From an uncultured Collinsella sp. (GTDB lineage Bacteria; Actinomycetota; Coriobacteriia; Coriobacteriales; Coriobacteriaceae), in contig CAADVJ010000113.1 in the NCBI GenBank assembly GCA_900752475.1, positions 1-9,182 of the forward strand: DNA of 9,182 bases, read 5' to 3'. Below, one piece after another: positions 1-7,304 of the stretch. The number at the start of each line of letters is the position of its first letter. Positions within the stretch are counted from its first letter, which is position 1. A model generated the notes under the pieces. The model saw only the letters and a list, made by a program, of their open reading frames with translations, did not search any database and had not been told where the DNA came from. Made by a program: the position numbers and the translations under genes.

Positions 1-31
1 AAAGGCCGGCGGAGCAGCTAGCCCCGCCGGC
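1..31 (-). terminator. Probable intrinsic terminator of the murR-murQ-murP operon
   Basis: Perfect 8-base inverted repeat, GCCGGCGG at 5-12 and CCGCCGGC at 24-31, with an 11-base loop. Read on the minus strand, the stem is followed by CCTTT and then the window ends, so the full U-tract cannot be seen. It lies about 70 bases beyond the murP stop, the expected place for an operon end. The stem is seen directly; the terminator role is inferred. Confidence 0.6.
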
Positions 32-98
32 ACAACCATAACATCAAGAAATCTGCCGCGCGCCGCGAACCCCGAGCAACACGGCTCGCGATATCAAA

Positions 99-1529
99 CT
101 ACTCGCCAAAGAACTCGTTGATCTTCTGCTCGTCGACGCCAAAGAACCACGTCAGGACAAAGCCGGCGGCATAGGCAAGCAGCATAGCGGCAACGTAGCC
201 GAGCTGCTGGCCAGGAACGACGATCAGCAGGCCAAACAGACCGGAAACGCCCTGAGAAACCGTGCCGATGTGAAGCAGCGCCGCGAGCGCGCCGCCAAAT
301 CCGGCACCCAGGCAGGCCGTCACAAACGGACGAACGAGCGGCAGCGTAACAGCATACATCAGAGGCTCGCCCACACCCAGGATTCCAACGGGAATGGACT
401 CTGCGACGTACTTCTTGAGCTTGGCGTTCTTGGTCTTAAAGTACAGCGCCAAACCGGCACCGACCTGGCCGCCGCCAGCCATCATAAGGATGGGAAGCAG
501 GTAATTGATACCCTTGGTAGCGCCGTCGGGATCGTTGAGCATAGCGTGGATCGGCGTGAGCGCCTGATGCAGGCCGACGGAAACCAGCGGCAAGAAGCCT
601 GCCGACAGGATATAGCCGCCCAGGACGCCCAGCTTCTCGAAGATAAAGGTCAAAACGCTAAAGATGGCAGTCGTCAGCCATGCGCCAACCGGCTGGATGA
701 CGAGCATCAGAGCAAAGGCGCCGATGATGAGCACCAGCAGCGGAGACAAGAACGTGTCGAGTGCGTTGGGCATAACCTTGCGAATCTGACGCTCCATCCA
801 GGCAAAAAATGCGCCAGCGATGAGAGCCGCGATCATGCCGCCCGCTGCGGGGTTGTACTGCGCACTGGTGAGCGGCAGCAGAATGGCAGTGGCAGGATCA
901 GCCGCACCAGGCGCAAGCAGGGGCATGGCACTGTTGGCGATACACATCATACCGGCGATGCCGCCCAGCGCAGCGGAGCCACCAAACTCACGTGCCGCGT
1001 TATAGCCCACCAAGATGGGCAGATAGGCAAACAGGGCCCAGCCCATGGAACGAATGCCCTGGTACCACCACTCGCCTGCAAGCGCGCCTGCCGTCGAGAC
1101 GTTAATGACGTTGCAGATACCGTTGATGAGGCCAGCCGCAATGATGCCGGGAAGCAGGGCGACGAAGACATTGGAAATCTTCTTGAGGAAGGCCTGAACC
1201 GGCTTAGACTCGTACTTGGCCTTCTGCGCGGCCTTGTTTGTGGCCGCAGCGTCAACCACGCTCTCGTCGGCAACGCCTTTCGCAAGGCCGGTGAGCTTGG
1301 AGAACTCCTCGAGCACCTTATTCACCTTGCCCGGACCCAGCACGATCTGCATCGTGTCGTCCTCGACCAGGCCCATCACGCCGTCGAGTGCCTTAATGCC
1401 CTCCGTGTCGACGTTGCCCGCGTCTTTGACGGTCACGCGCAGGCGCGTCATGCACGCCGCGTTTGCCAGCACGTTGTCTTTACCGCCCAAAAGGTCCAGC
1501 AGCTTTTGAGCCAGCTCTTTGTTCGTCAT
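99..1529 (-). CDS. murP: PTS transporter subunit EIIBC, N-acetylmuramic acid type (MurP)
   Basis: Membrane permease of the phosphotransferase system that would import N-acetylmuramic acid (MurNAc) and release it inside as MurNAc-6-phosphate. The 476 residues match the roughly 474 of E. coli MurP. The EIIB domain (about 1-85) has the phosphorylated cysteine C26 in NAACMTRLRV. A linker (about 85-112) leads to a polytopic EIIC domain (about 113-465) with the sugar-site signatures GLHQALTPIH (319-328) and VGEPLMY (386-392). No EIIA domain follows, as in E. coli MurP, so a separate EIIA must supply phosphate. The start is firm: AAGGAGG at 1534-1540 lies 4 bases upstream of the ATG. It is last in the operon, 57 bases after murQ. 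Related EIIBC proteins import sucrose or trehalose, so the MurNAc assignment rests mainly on the adjacent murQ and murR. Confidence 0.88.
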   Translation of the reverse strand: MTNKELAQKLLDLLGGKDNVLANAACMTRLRVTVKDAGNVDTEGIKALDGVMGLVEDDTMQIVLGPGKVNKVLEEFSKLTGLAKGVADESVVDAAATNKAAQKAKYESKPVQAFLKKISNVFVALLPGIIAAGLINGICNVINVSTAGALAGEWWYQGIRSMGWALFAYLPILVGYNAAREFGGSAALGGIAGMMCIANSAMPLLAPGAADPATAILLPLTSAQYNPAAGGMIAALIAGAFFAWMERQIRKVMPNALDTFLSPLLVLIIGAFALMLVIQPVGAWLTTAIFSVLTFIFEKLGVLGGYILSAGFLPLVSVGLHQALTPIHAMLNDPDGATKGINYLLPILMMAGGGQVGAGLALYFKTKNAKLKKYVAESIPVGILGVGEPLMYAVTLPLVRPFVTACLGAGFGGALAALLHIGTVSQGVSGLFGLLIVVPGQQLGYVAAMLLAYAAGFVLTWFFGVDEQKINEFFGE

Positions 1530-1586
1530 AACTCCTCCTTGTATTGGGTATCTCGTCTGGATGTCATATCAGCTCACGCCGCGCAC

Positions 1587-2510
<924 letters not shown>

Positions 2511-2523
2511 TTCATTCACCTCA
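2511..2523 (-). promoter_or_regulatory. Ribosome binding site of murQ, overlapping the murR stop
   Basis: On the minus strand this reads TGAGGTGAATGAA directly before the murQ ATG. The GAGG core (2519-2522) sits 8 bases from the start codon and shares bases with the murR TGA stop (2521-2523). This fixes the murQ start at 2510 and suggests translational coupling of murR and murQ. Confidence 0.75.
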
Positions 2524-3372
2524 TCTTTCCTGTTTCTCGATGTAGTTTTGCTTAATGACATGCGTCGCCCGTTCGTAGTCGCTGGCAACGTAAGCAGCGT
2601 ACAGGGCATCGACAACCATAAGCTGGGCCATACGCGAAGCCATGGCACCGCTGCGGACCAAGGGTTCACTCGCGGCGACGCCGAGCACGGCATCGGCCAT
2701 GGTGGCAAGCTTGGATGATCCATCTACTTTGGTAACGGCCACAACGGGACAGTTGTGACGTTGAGCCTCGGCGGTGCAGTCCAGCACCTCTTGCGTCAAG
2801 CCCGAGTAGCTAAAGGCGATTGCCATATCGCCCTCATGCATGTTCTTGGCACATAAGAGCTGATCATGCCAGTCGTCGTACAAATGGCACTCTTTGTCGA
2901 CACGCATGAGCTTTTGTGCCAGATCGTGCGCGACCAAACGAGAGGCACCAATACCGAACAGATTGACCACGCGTGCCCGCTTAAGACGGGCCGCGCATCG
3001 CTCCAAGACGGTGTAATCGAGCGTTCGCGCCGTCGCCTCGATCGTGCGCACGTTGCTTTTCATCACCTTCCCCACGATGCGTTCGACGCTGTCATCCATG
3101 GAGATGTCCTCGAGGGCTACGTCTTTCTTGTCACCTAAGAGCGCCAGCTCGGCAATCAGTTCGCGCTGGAACTCCTTGTAGCCTGCAAAACCCAAACGCT
3201 TGCAAAAGCGCAAAATGCTCGAGGGCGAGGAGAACGTGACATCGGCAAGACCGCGGACGGACAGCCCGACCACCTCGTGCGGATGAGCGCTTACATATGC
3301 GATGACATTGCGTTCCGCCGGGCTCGCGCTGAGCTCACGCTCGCGAAGCCGCAAAAGCAATCCGTTTGCCAT
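2521..3372 (-). CDS. murR: RpiR-family transcriptional regulator, MurR-like
   Basis: DNA-binding regulator that would control the operon it leads and sense a phosphorylated amino sugar, probably MurNAc-6-phosphate as known for E. coli MurR. The 283 residues show the two-domain RpiR layout. The N-terminal winged helix-turn-helix (about 1-77) includes LSVRGLADVTFSSPSSILRF (37-56) and CKRLGFAGYKEFQREL. The SIS sugar-phosphate domain (about 125-258) has FGIGASRLVA (139-148), the phosphate-contacting FSYSG (187-191) and SGAMASRMAQLMVVDALY (241-258). The start is supported by GGAGGT 8-9 bases upstream of the ATG. It is followed after 10 bases by murQ and then by murP, the gene set seen in Bacillus subtilis mur loci. 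RpiR proteins can repress or activate, and the sequence does not say which applies here. Confidence 0.85.
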   Translation of the reverse strand: MANGLLLRLRERELSASPAERNVIAYVSAHPHEVVGLSVRGLADVTFSSPSSILRFCKRLGFAGYKEFQRELIAELALLGDKKDVALEDISMDDSVERIVGKVMKSNVRTIEATARTLDYTVLERCAARLKRARVVNLFGIGASRLVAHDLAQKLMRVDKECHLYDDWHDQLLCAKNMHEGDMAIAFSYSGLTQEVLDCTAEAQRHNCPVVAVTKVDGSSKLATMADAVLGVAASEPLVRSGAMASRMAQLMVVDALYAAYVASDYERATHVIKQNYIEKQER

Positions 3373-3395
3373 CTAAAACACCTCCGTTGAGAAGA

Positions 3396-3457
3396 ATTAA
3401 AGACCAACGAACGATTCGTACCGGATACAAACAGCTTTTGCGGTACATTGTGCCGCA
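3396..3457 (-). promoter_or_regulatory. Candidate murR promoter/operator region with two palindromes
   Basis: Upstream of murR lies the 19-base near-perfect palindrome TGCGGTACATTGTGCCGCA (3439-3457; 8 of 9 base pairs match) and a second one, ACGAA-CGA-TTCGT (3407-3419; 5-base arms, all matching). A TTTAAT hexamer on the minus strand (plus 3396-3401) could be a -10 box, but no convincing -35 box lies at the right distance. Because RpiR-family dimers bind inverted repeats next to their own operons, these are reasonable MurR operators. The palindromes are seen directly; binding is inferred. Confidence 0.45.
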
Positions 3458-3471
3458 TCGTGGCGCACAAA

Positions 3472-3495
3472 GGGCGAGCGTTCTACCGCTCGCCC
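3472..3495 (-). terminator. Hairpin between the vanZ-like gene and murR, probable terminator
   Basis: Perfect 9-base inverted repeat GGGCGAGCG (3472-3480) and CGCTCGCCC (3487-3495) with a 6-base loop. On the minus strand it is followed by TTTGTG, a short and interrupted U-tract; on the plus strand there is none. It lies about 80 bases past the stop of the VanZ-like gene and just upstream of the murR operator region, so it probably separates the two transcripts. Termination may be only partial. Confidence 0.55.
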
Positions 3496-3576
3496 CTCAA
3501 ATCCGACCGCTCGGAAATACGCGCGACACAAAATAATTCAACGAAGTCGCATTATCAGAAACGGGTTTGTTACCGG

Positions 3577-4158
3577 CTAGCGCCTCGCATGGGCACCGAT
3601 CGGCCGAGTCGCATGGCGCACCAACGCCGCCGCCAGCAATACCAACAGCATGGCGGTGACATAGCCCGCAGCATCGAATCCTAAATCGATAACGTCGAAA
3701 TGCCTGCCGGGAACAAAGATCTTATGCACCTGATCGCCAACGGAGCAGGCGGCGCAAAAGAGCAATACGGGCACGCAACGGGAGCATACGCTCCACGGAC
3801 GCCTGGAAAAGCAAACCACGACCACCGAGGCGAACAATCCGACGAAGAAAAACTCTACGGTATGGGCAACGCGACGGACGTTCGTGCCCACCCACATGCG
3901 AATGGAAGCAAGTCGGCCAGACCGGACATTCGAGGCAGCCGAATCGGTGCCCCCGGTCATTCCGTTCTCCGCCTGAGCTTCACCCGTGGCATCGACAGCC
4001 TGAACGCCCGTAGCCTGGCCCTCCACCACACGCGCGGTAGACTCGCTCAGCAACGACGTCTCCACCGCATTTTGCTCCGTCAGCACCCAGATGCCCGCCA
4101 GCGTTGCAGCGAACAGAACGATCGCGGTCCATCCGATTATCTGTTTTACGCGCGCCAA
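3577..4158 (-). CDS. VanZ-family membrane protein
   Basis: Small integral membrane protein of the VanZ-like family, whose namesake gives low-level teicoplanin resistance in enterococci by an unknown mechanism. Substrate and role here are unknown. From the TTG start at 4158 it has 193 residues. The first membrane helix is about 8-27. A polar, Thr/Glu/Gly-rich extracytoplasmic stretch covers about 28-90. The VanZ core follows: RRVAHTVEFFFVG (95-107), further hydrophobic helices, DQVHKIFVPGR (142-152), DVIDLGFDAAGYVTAM (155-170), a last helix and a basic tail. R95/R96, H99, E102, D142, Q143 and the FVPGR motif match the family pattern. Five cysteines lie between 116 and 138, in two CxxC pairs. 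An in-frame TTG at 4200 is also possible, but a strong ribosome binding site favours 4158. It lies between the recombinase and murR, with hairpin separation from murR. Confidence 0.8.
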   Translation of the reverse strand: MARVKQIIGWTAIVLFAATLAGIWVLTEQNAVETSLLSESTARVVEGQATGVQAVDATGEAQAENGMTGGTDSAASNVRSGRLASIRMWVGTNVRRVAHTVEFFFVGLFASVVVVCFSRRPWSVCSRCVPVLLFCAACSVGDQVHKIFVPGRHFDVIDLGFDAAGYVTAMLLVLLAAALVRHATRPIGAHARR

Positions 4159-4165
4159 GGGCCAA

Positions 4166-4172
4166 CCTCCTT
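4166..4172 (-). promoter_or_regulatory. Ribosome binding site deciding a TTG start for the VanZ-like gene
   Basis: The minus strand reads AAGGAGG here, 7 bases from the TTG at 4156-4158 that begins LARVKQIIGW. The alternative TTG at 4198-4200 would place this perfect Shine-Dalgarno inside the coding region and has no comparable site in front of it. No in-frame ATG lies near. Confidence 0.75.
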
Positions 4173-4262
4173 TTTTGAATATCAGCGAGTGTAGCCCCAA
4201 ATGGCATCGTCACCGTATCAAAATTTGAATCGCAACAGGAAGCGACAAAGCGACGCAAACCC

Positions 4263-4868
4263 CTACCCCGCCTCGCGCATCCAGCGATCGAACGTCCCCA
4301 CGCACACGCCCAGGCACTTTGCTGCCTGGCTGCGGGTAATATCGCCCGCCTCATAGCTATCGCGCACCAGCTCAAACTGAGGAGGGCACGGCTTGCGAGG
4401 TCGACCGAAACGGACCCCTCGCGCCCGCGCCGCTGCAATTCCCTCCGCTTGGCGCCGATGGATATTCTCGCGCTCCATCTGCGCCACGTAGCTCAGCAGT
4501 TGCAGCACAATATCGGCAATCAGGACGTTGGTCACATCCGGCGCGCCGCTGGCCCTAGCGCGCGTGTCAAGCAATGGCATGTCCAACACCACAATGGCAA
4601 CCCCGAGCTCCTTGGTAATGCGTCGCCATTCCTCAAGAATCTCGGAGTAATTACGACCAAGTCGGTCGATAGAAAGCACCACCAGCACGTCCCCGTCTCC
4701 CAGGACGTGCAGCAGCTCGCGATAATGCGGTCGATCGAAGTCCTTGCCGCTCGCATGGTCGGCATAAATATTCGCTGAGCCCACGCCATAGGCGCCCAGC
4801 GCATCCAGCTGCCGATTCAGATTCTGATCGCGCGAACTCACCCGCGCATAACCGTACACCGTCGCCAT
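4263..4868 (-). CDS. Small serine recombinase (resolvase/DNA invertase family)
   Basis: Site-specific recombinase that would cut and rejoin DNA through a covalent phosphoserine intermediate, resolving or inverting segments. The 201 residues span a complete catalytic domain (about 1-135): YGYARVSSRDQNLNRQL with nucleophile S11 and R9, R46 in DFDRPHYREL, and SIDRLGRN (66-73) with R69 and R72. The long helix continues through MERENIHRRQAEGIAAAR. GRPRK (155-159) is the minor-groove arm seen in Hin-type enzymes. A C-terminal helix-turn-helix (about 176-198, ITRSQAAKCLGVCVGTFDRW) completes it. All catalytic residues are present, so it looks intact. The start at ATG 4868 is chosen over TTG 4898 because MATVYGYARVS is a normal family N-terminus and GGGG lies 7 bases upstream. 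No transposase or second recombinase is nearby, so whether it acts as resolvase or invertase is open. Confidence 0.92.
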   Translation of the reverse strand: MATVYGYARVSSRDQNLNRQLDALGAYGVGSANIYADHASGKDFDRPHYRELLHVLGDGDVLVVLSIDRLGRNYSEILEEWRRITKELGVAIVVLDMPLLDTRARASGAPDVTNVLIADIVLQLLSYVAQMERENIHRRQAEGIAAARARGVRFGRPRKPCPPQFELVRDSYEAGDITRSQAAKCLGVCVGTFDRWMREAG

Positions 4869-4880
4869 CTCATCCCCGCT

Positions 4881-4930
4881 TTCTTGTAAACCTGCCAAAA
4901 AGGGACAGGTTTATTTTGGTAGGTTTTACC
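4881..4930. repeat. Inverted-repeat cluster upstream of the serine recombinase
   Basis: A perfect 8-base inverted repeat, TAAACCTG (4887-4894) and CAGGTTTA (4906-4913), surrounds an 11-base centre. A further GGTTTT at 4922-4927 lies within GGTA-GGTTT-TACC (4918-4930). TTCTTGTAAACC at 4881-4892 differs at one base from the left half of the Salmonella hixL crossover site as I remember it (TTCTTGAAAACC). The cluster begins 12 bases before the recombinase ATG, so it may be a recombinase binding, crossover or autoregulation site. A REP-like repeat or an mRNA hairpin are alternatives. Confidence 0.45.
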
Positions 4931-4988
4931 TCTCAAATAGCAGGTAAGCGGGCGGCCGAGCAGACGGCAAGGTAGCCACGATTCAAAT

Positions 4989-5020
4989 GCGGAGGGCGGT
5001 CCCGAAAGGCCGCCCTCCGC
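4989..5020 (-). terminator. GC-rich hairpin after rnr, probable terminator
   Basis: Perfect 11-base inverted repeat, GCGGAGGGCGG (4989-4999) and CCGCCCTCCGC (5010-5020), with a 10-base loop that contains GAAA on the plus strand. It starts 25 bases after the rnr stop. On the minus strand it is followed by ATTTGAATC, a poor U-tract, so it may act as a weak or Rho-assisted terminator or as a 3-prime stabilising stem. Confidence 0.6.
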
Positions 5021-5045
5021 TCCCCCACCATGAGTCGGGATTTGG

Positions 5046-7181
5046 CTAATGGATAAGCTTAAAGTCCAAGTGCCCACGCGTGGTATTGACGCGCGAGACC
5101 TCGATAATCACGCGCTGCCCCAGCTCGTAACGGGTGCCCGTGTCGGCACCTGTGAGCGTTAGCGCGTCCTCGTCGAACTCGAACCACTCGTTGCCCAGGC
5201 TCTTGATCGAAACCAAGCCTTCGACCTGCGTTAGGTCCAAGCGCACAAAGAGGCCCATGCTGCTAACCCACGAGACGGTTCCGGCATAGCGCTCGCCCAG
5301 ACGGTCCTCATAGTACTGGGCAATCTTGATCTTTTGCGTCGCATGGCTGGCGGCATCTGCCGCGCGCTCGGCATCGCTGCATGCGCGGCAGATCTGCGGC
5401 AGAATGCGTGGCAGCGACTCGCGCCCCTTGCCGATCAGCCGCGGCGTACGGACCAAGGCGTCCTTGCCGCCGAGCTGCTCATAGGCCAACTGCAGCTTGA
5501 GCACGCGGTGCACCACCAGATCGGGGTAGCGACGGATGGGACTCGTAAAGTGACAGTAGCACGGCGCGGCGAGCGCAAAGTGGCCCTCGTTGCGCGGCTT
5601 GTACAGCGCGCGCTGCATGCTGCGCAGAAGCAGCGTGTTAACGAGCGGTGCGTTGGCCGTACCGGCGGCAGCATCAACTGCAGCCTGCAGCTCATCGGGG
5701 CTCCCCAGGGCAATACCGGCAGCACGGCGATCGTCGATGATGCCTAGCTGCGCCAGCGCAACGGCGGCACCGTGCAGGCTATCGGGGCTCGGATCCTCAT
5801 GCACGCGATAGCAGGCCTCGATATCACGGTCTGCCAGCCACTCTGCAACGCACTCGTTGGCGAGTAGCATGGCTTCCTCGATAAGCGACGTGGCGCACGA
5901 ACGCTCACGCGCCACAATCTGCACGGGTACTCCGTCCTCATCCAACAGAGCACGAATCTCGGCCGTGTCAAAATCGACTGAGCCGCGGGCGCGACGGATA
6001 CGACGGCGGAGTTCGGCGAGTTCGTTGGCGGCGACAAGGAAATCGCCGAGGTCGACGTTGTGGCCGCGGGCGGCCTCCTCGCACGCAAGACCGCGCTCAA
6101 GCGCTTCCTCGCGCGAGGTCTCGGCAGCCGCAACATCCTCAGCGGCGCCTTCCAGCACCGAATACTCAACCGCGCCGGCACGCACCAGCAGCGCCTCGGC
6201 GCCGTCATAGTCCATACGCACACGCGAGCGAATCACGCTGGGATACGGATCGTAATGTCGCACGCGACCCTGCGCATCGAGCTCGATATCGACGGTAAAC
6301 GCAAGACGGTCCTCGTCAGGGCGAAGCGAGCACAGGTCACAGGACAGGCGTTCGGGCAGCATGGGAAGCACGCGATCGGCCAGATACACCGATGTCGTAC
6401 GATGGCGAGCCTCAAGATCGATATGCCCGTCCCAAGCCACATAGTGTGAAACGTCGGCGATATGCACACCCAGCTTGTAGCCACCCTCGGGCGTGCGCTC
6501 CAACGAAATGGCATCGTCAAAGTCACGCGCGTCGACCGGGTCGATCGTGATGACAAAGCGGTCGCGCAGATCGCGGCGGAGCGGGTCCTTAAGCGCCGCG
6601 GACACATCGAGCGAAAGCCCCTCGGCCTCGTCCAGCGCGGCCTCGGAATAGCTATCGGTATAGCCGTAACGCGCCATCACATATTGAACACCCAAATCGG
6701 GCGCGTCATCTCCGCCGATGCGGCGTTCGATCGTCACGGTACCCGATTCCAGGCGCGTCGGGTAGGTCAAAATGCGCGCGACAACAGCATCACCCGGGTG
6801 GACGCCCAGACGATCCGCCGAGGTATCCTCGGGCAGAATGAAGAAGTCGGCCTTCAGACGCGAATCGAGCGGCTCGATCACACCGAGCGGACCGGCGGTC
6901 TGGTACGTGCCCACCACGCTTATGGCTGCGCGCTCAACCACGCCTTCGATCACGGCGCGACGCTCGCCATGCGGGCTGTTCTTAATGCTCACGGCAACGG
7001 TATCGCCGTCCATGATCTCACGCTTACCGCGGCCCATGACCTTGTAGTCGCCGTTTTCGGTTACAACGTAGGCGCTGTGCTCATGGAGCTGCACGCGCCC
7101 GGTCAGGCTCGGACGGCGTTCGCTGCGCACCGGCCCGCGCTTATTGCGAGCTCCACGCTTATGCTTGTTATTGCGCCCCAT
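5046..7181 (-). CDS. rnr: Ribonuclease R (RNB-family 3'-5' exoribonuclease)
   Basis: Processive hydrolytic 3'-5' exoribonuclease that degrades structured RNA and takes part in rRNA/mRNA quality control and, in other bacteria, tmRNA-directed decay. The 711 residues are in the usual size range. A basic N-terminal tail (1-25, rich in Arg/Lys) is followed by cold-shock OB folds (about 27-190). The RNB catalytic domain follows, with TIDPVDARDFDDAIS at 212-226; D214, D220, D222 and D223 have the metal-binding spacing of RNase II/R. GVHIADVSHYV (238-248), the conserved FTSPIRRYPDLVVHR (545-559) and a C-terminal S1 domain (about 630-710, starting YAGTVSWVSSMGLFVRL) complete it. The N-terminal helix-turn-helix of E. 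coli RNase R and a Lys-rich C-terminal tail are missing, as in many Gram-positives. AGGAGG lies 4 bases from the ATG, slightly close. It follows ftsEX after a terminator. Confidence 0.95.
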   Translation of the reverse strand: MGRNNKHKRGARNKRGPVRSERRPSLTGRVQLHEHSAYVVTENGDYKVMGRGKREIMDGDTVAVSIKNSPHGERRAVIEGVVERAAISVVGTYQTAGPLGVIEPLDSRLKADFFILPEDTSADRLGVHPGDAVVARILTYPTRLESGTVTIERRIGGDDAPDLGVQYVMARYGYTDSYSEAALDEAEGLSLDVSAALKDPLRRDLRDRFVITIDPVDARDFDDAISLERTPEGGYKLGVHIADVSHYVAWDGHIDLEARHRTTSVYLADRVLPMLPERLSCDLCSLRPDEDRLAFTVDIELDAQGRVRHYDPYPSVIRSRVRMDYDGAEALLVRAGAVEYSVLEGAAEDVAAAETSREEALERGLACEEAARGHNVDLGDFLVAANELAELRRRIRRARGSVDFDTAEIRALLDEDGVPVQIVARERSCATSLIEEAMLLANECVAEWLADRDIEACYRVHEDPSPDSLHGAAVALAQLGIIDDRRAAGIALGSPDELQAAVDAAAGTANAPLVNTLLLRSMQRALYKPRNEGHFALAAPCYCHFTSPIRRYPDLVVHRVLKLQLAYEQLGGKDALVRTPRLIGKGRESLPRILPQICRACSDAERAADAASHATQKIKIAQYYEDRLGERYAGTVSWVSSMGLFVRLDLTQVEGLVSIKSLGNEWFEFDEDALTLTGADTGTRYELGQRVIIEVSRVNTTRGHLDFKLIH

Positions 7182-7219
7182 GGCGCCTCCTAACTATCGA
7201 TTGCCGTTTACATCCCAAG

Positions 7220-7248
7220 AGTCTACCCAAATGATCCCTAGGGGACAA
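7220..7248 (-). promoter_or_regulatory. Possible rnr promoter
   Basis: On the minus strand TTGTCC (plus 7243-7248) and TAGACT (plus 7220-7225) are separated by 17 bases. Each matches four of six bases of the sigma-70 consensus. It is the only plausible promoter between the ftsX terminator and the rnr start and would give a leader of about 30 bases. The -35 box overlaps the U-tract of that terminator. This is a consensus match only. Confidence 0.4.
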
Positions 7249-7280
7249 AAAACGGGCCGCCCCATAAGAGACGACCCGTT
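7247..7280 (-). terminator. Intrinsic terminator of ftsE-ftsX
   Basis: On the minus strand a 13-base-pair stem (arms at 7268-7280 and 7251-7263, three G-U pairs, UUAU tetraloop) ends in CCCGTTTTTTG, with six T residues (plus 7247-7252). It begins 24 bases after the ftsX stop. The stem and uninterrupted T-run make this the clearest Rho-independent terminator in the window. Confidence 0.88.
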
Positions 7281-7304
7281 GGAAGGGATGAATTCCAGGC
7301 ATGC

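Noticed and set aside
2511..2723. 71-codon N-terminal extension of murQ to the ATG at 2723
   Set aside because: It lies inside murR in another frame, encodes Pro/Trp/Ser-rich sequence unlike MurQ, and the ATG at 2510 has a ribosome binding site and a family-like N-terminus.
3448..3684. Plus-strand open frame of 78 codons across the murR upstream region
   Set aside because: It runs through the operator palindrome, the hairpin and the end of the VanZ-like gene, with basic low-information sequence and no ribosome binding site.
4218..4228. Palindrome TCAAAATTTGA upstream of the VanZ-like gene
   Set aside because: Perfect but short and AT-rich in a small gap. It could be an operator, yet nothing else supports that and chance occurrence is plausible.
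4263..4868. IS607-type transposition by the serine recombinase
   Set aside because: IS607 recombinases have the DNA-binding domain at the N-terminus and a tnpB partner. This protein has a C-terminal helix-turn-helix and no tnpB is nearby.
4869..4898. Upstream TTG start for the recombinase at 4898
   Set aside because: It adds ten residues not seen in the family, has no ribosome binding site, and would overlap the inverted-repeat cluster.
6462..7193. Open frame of 243 codons on the plus strand opposite rnr
   Set aside because: Fully antisense to the RNase R gene, with no family resemblance; a reverse-strand shadow.
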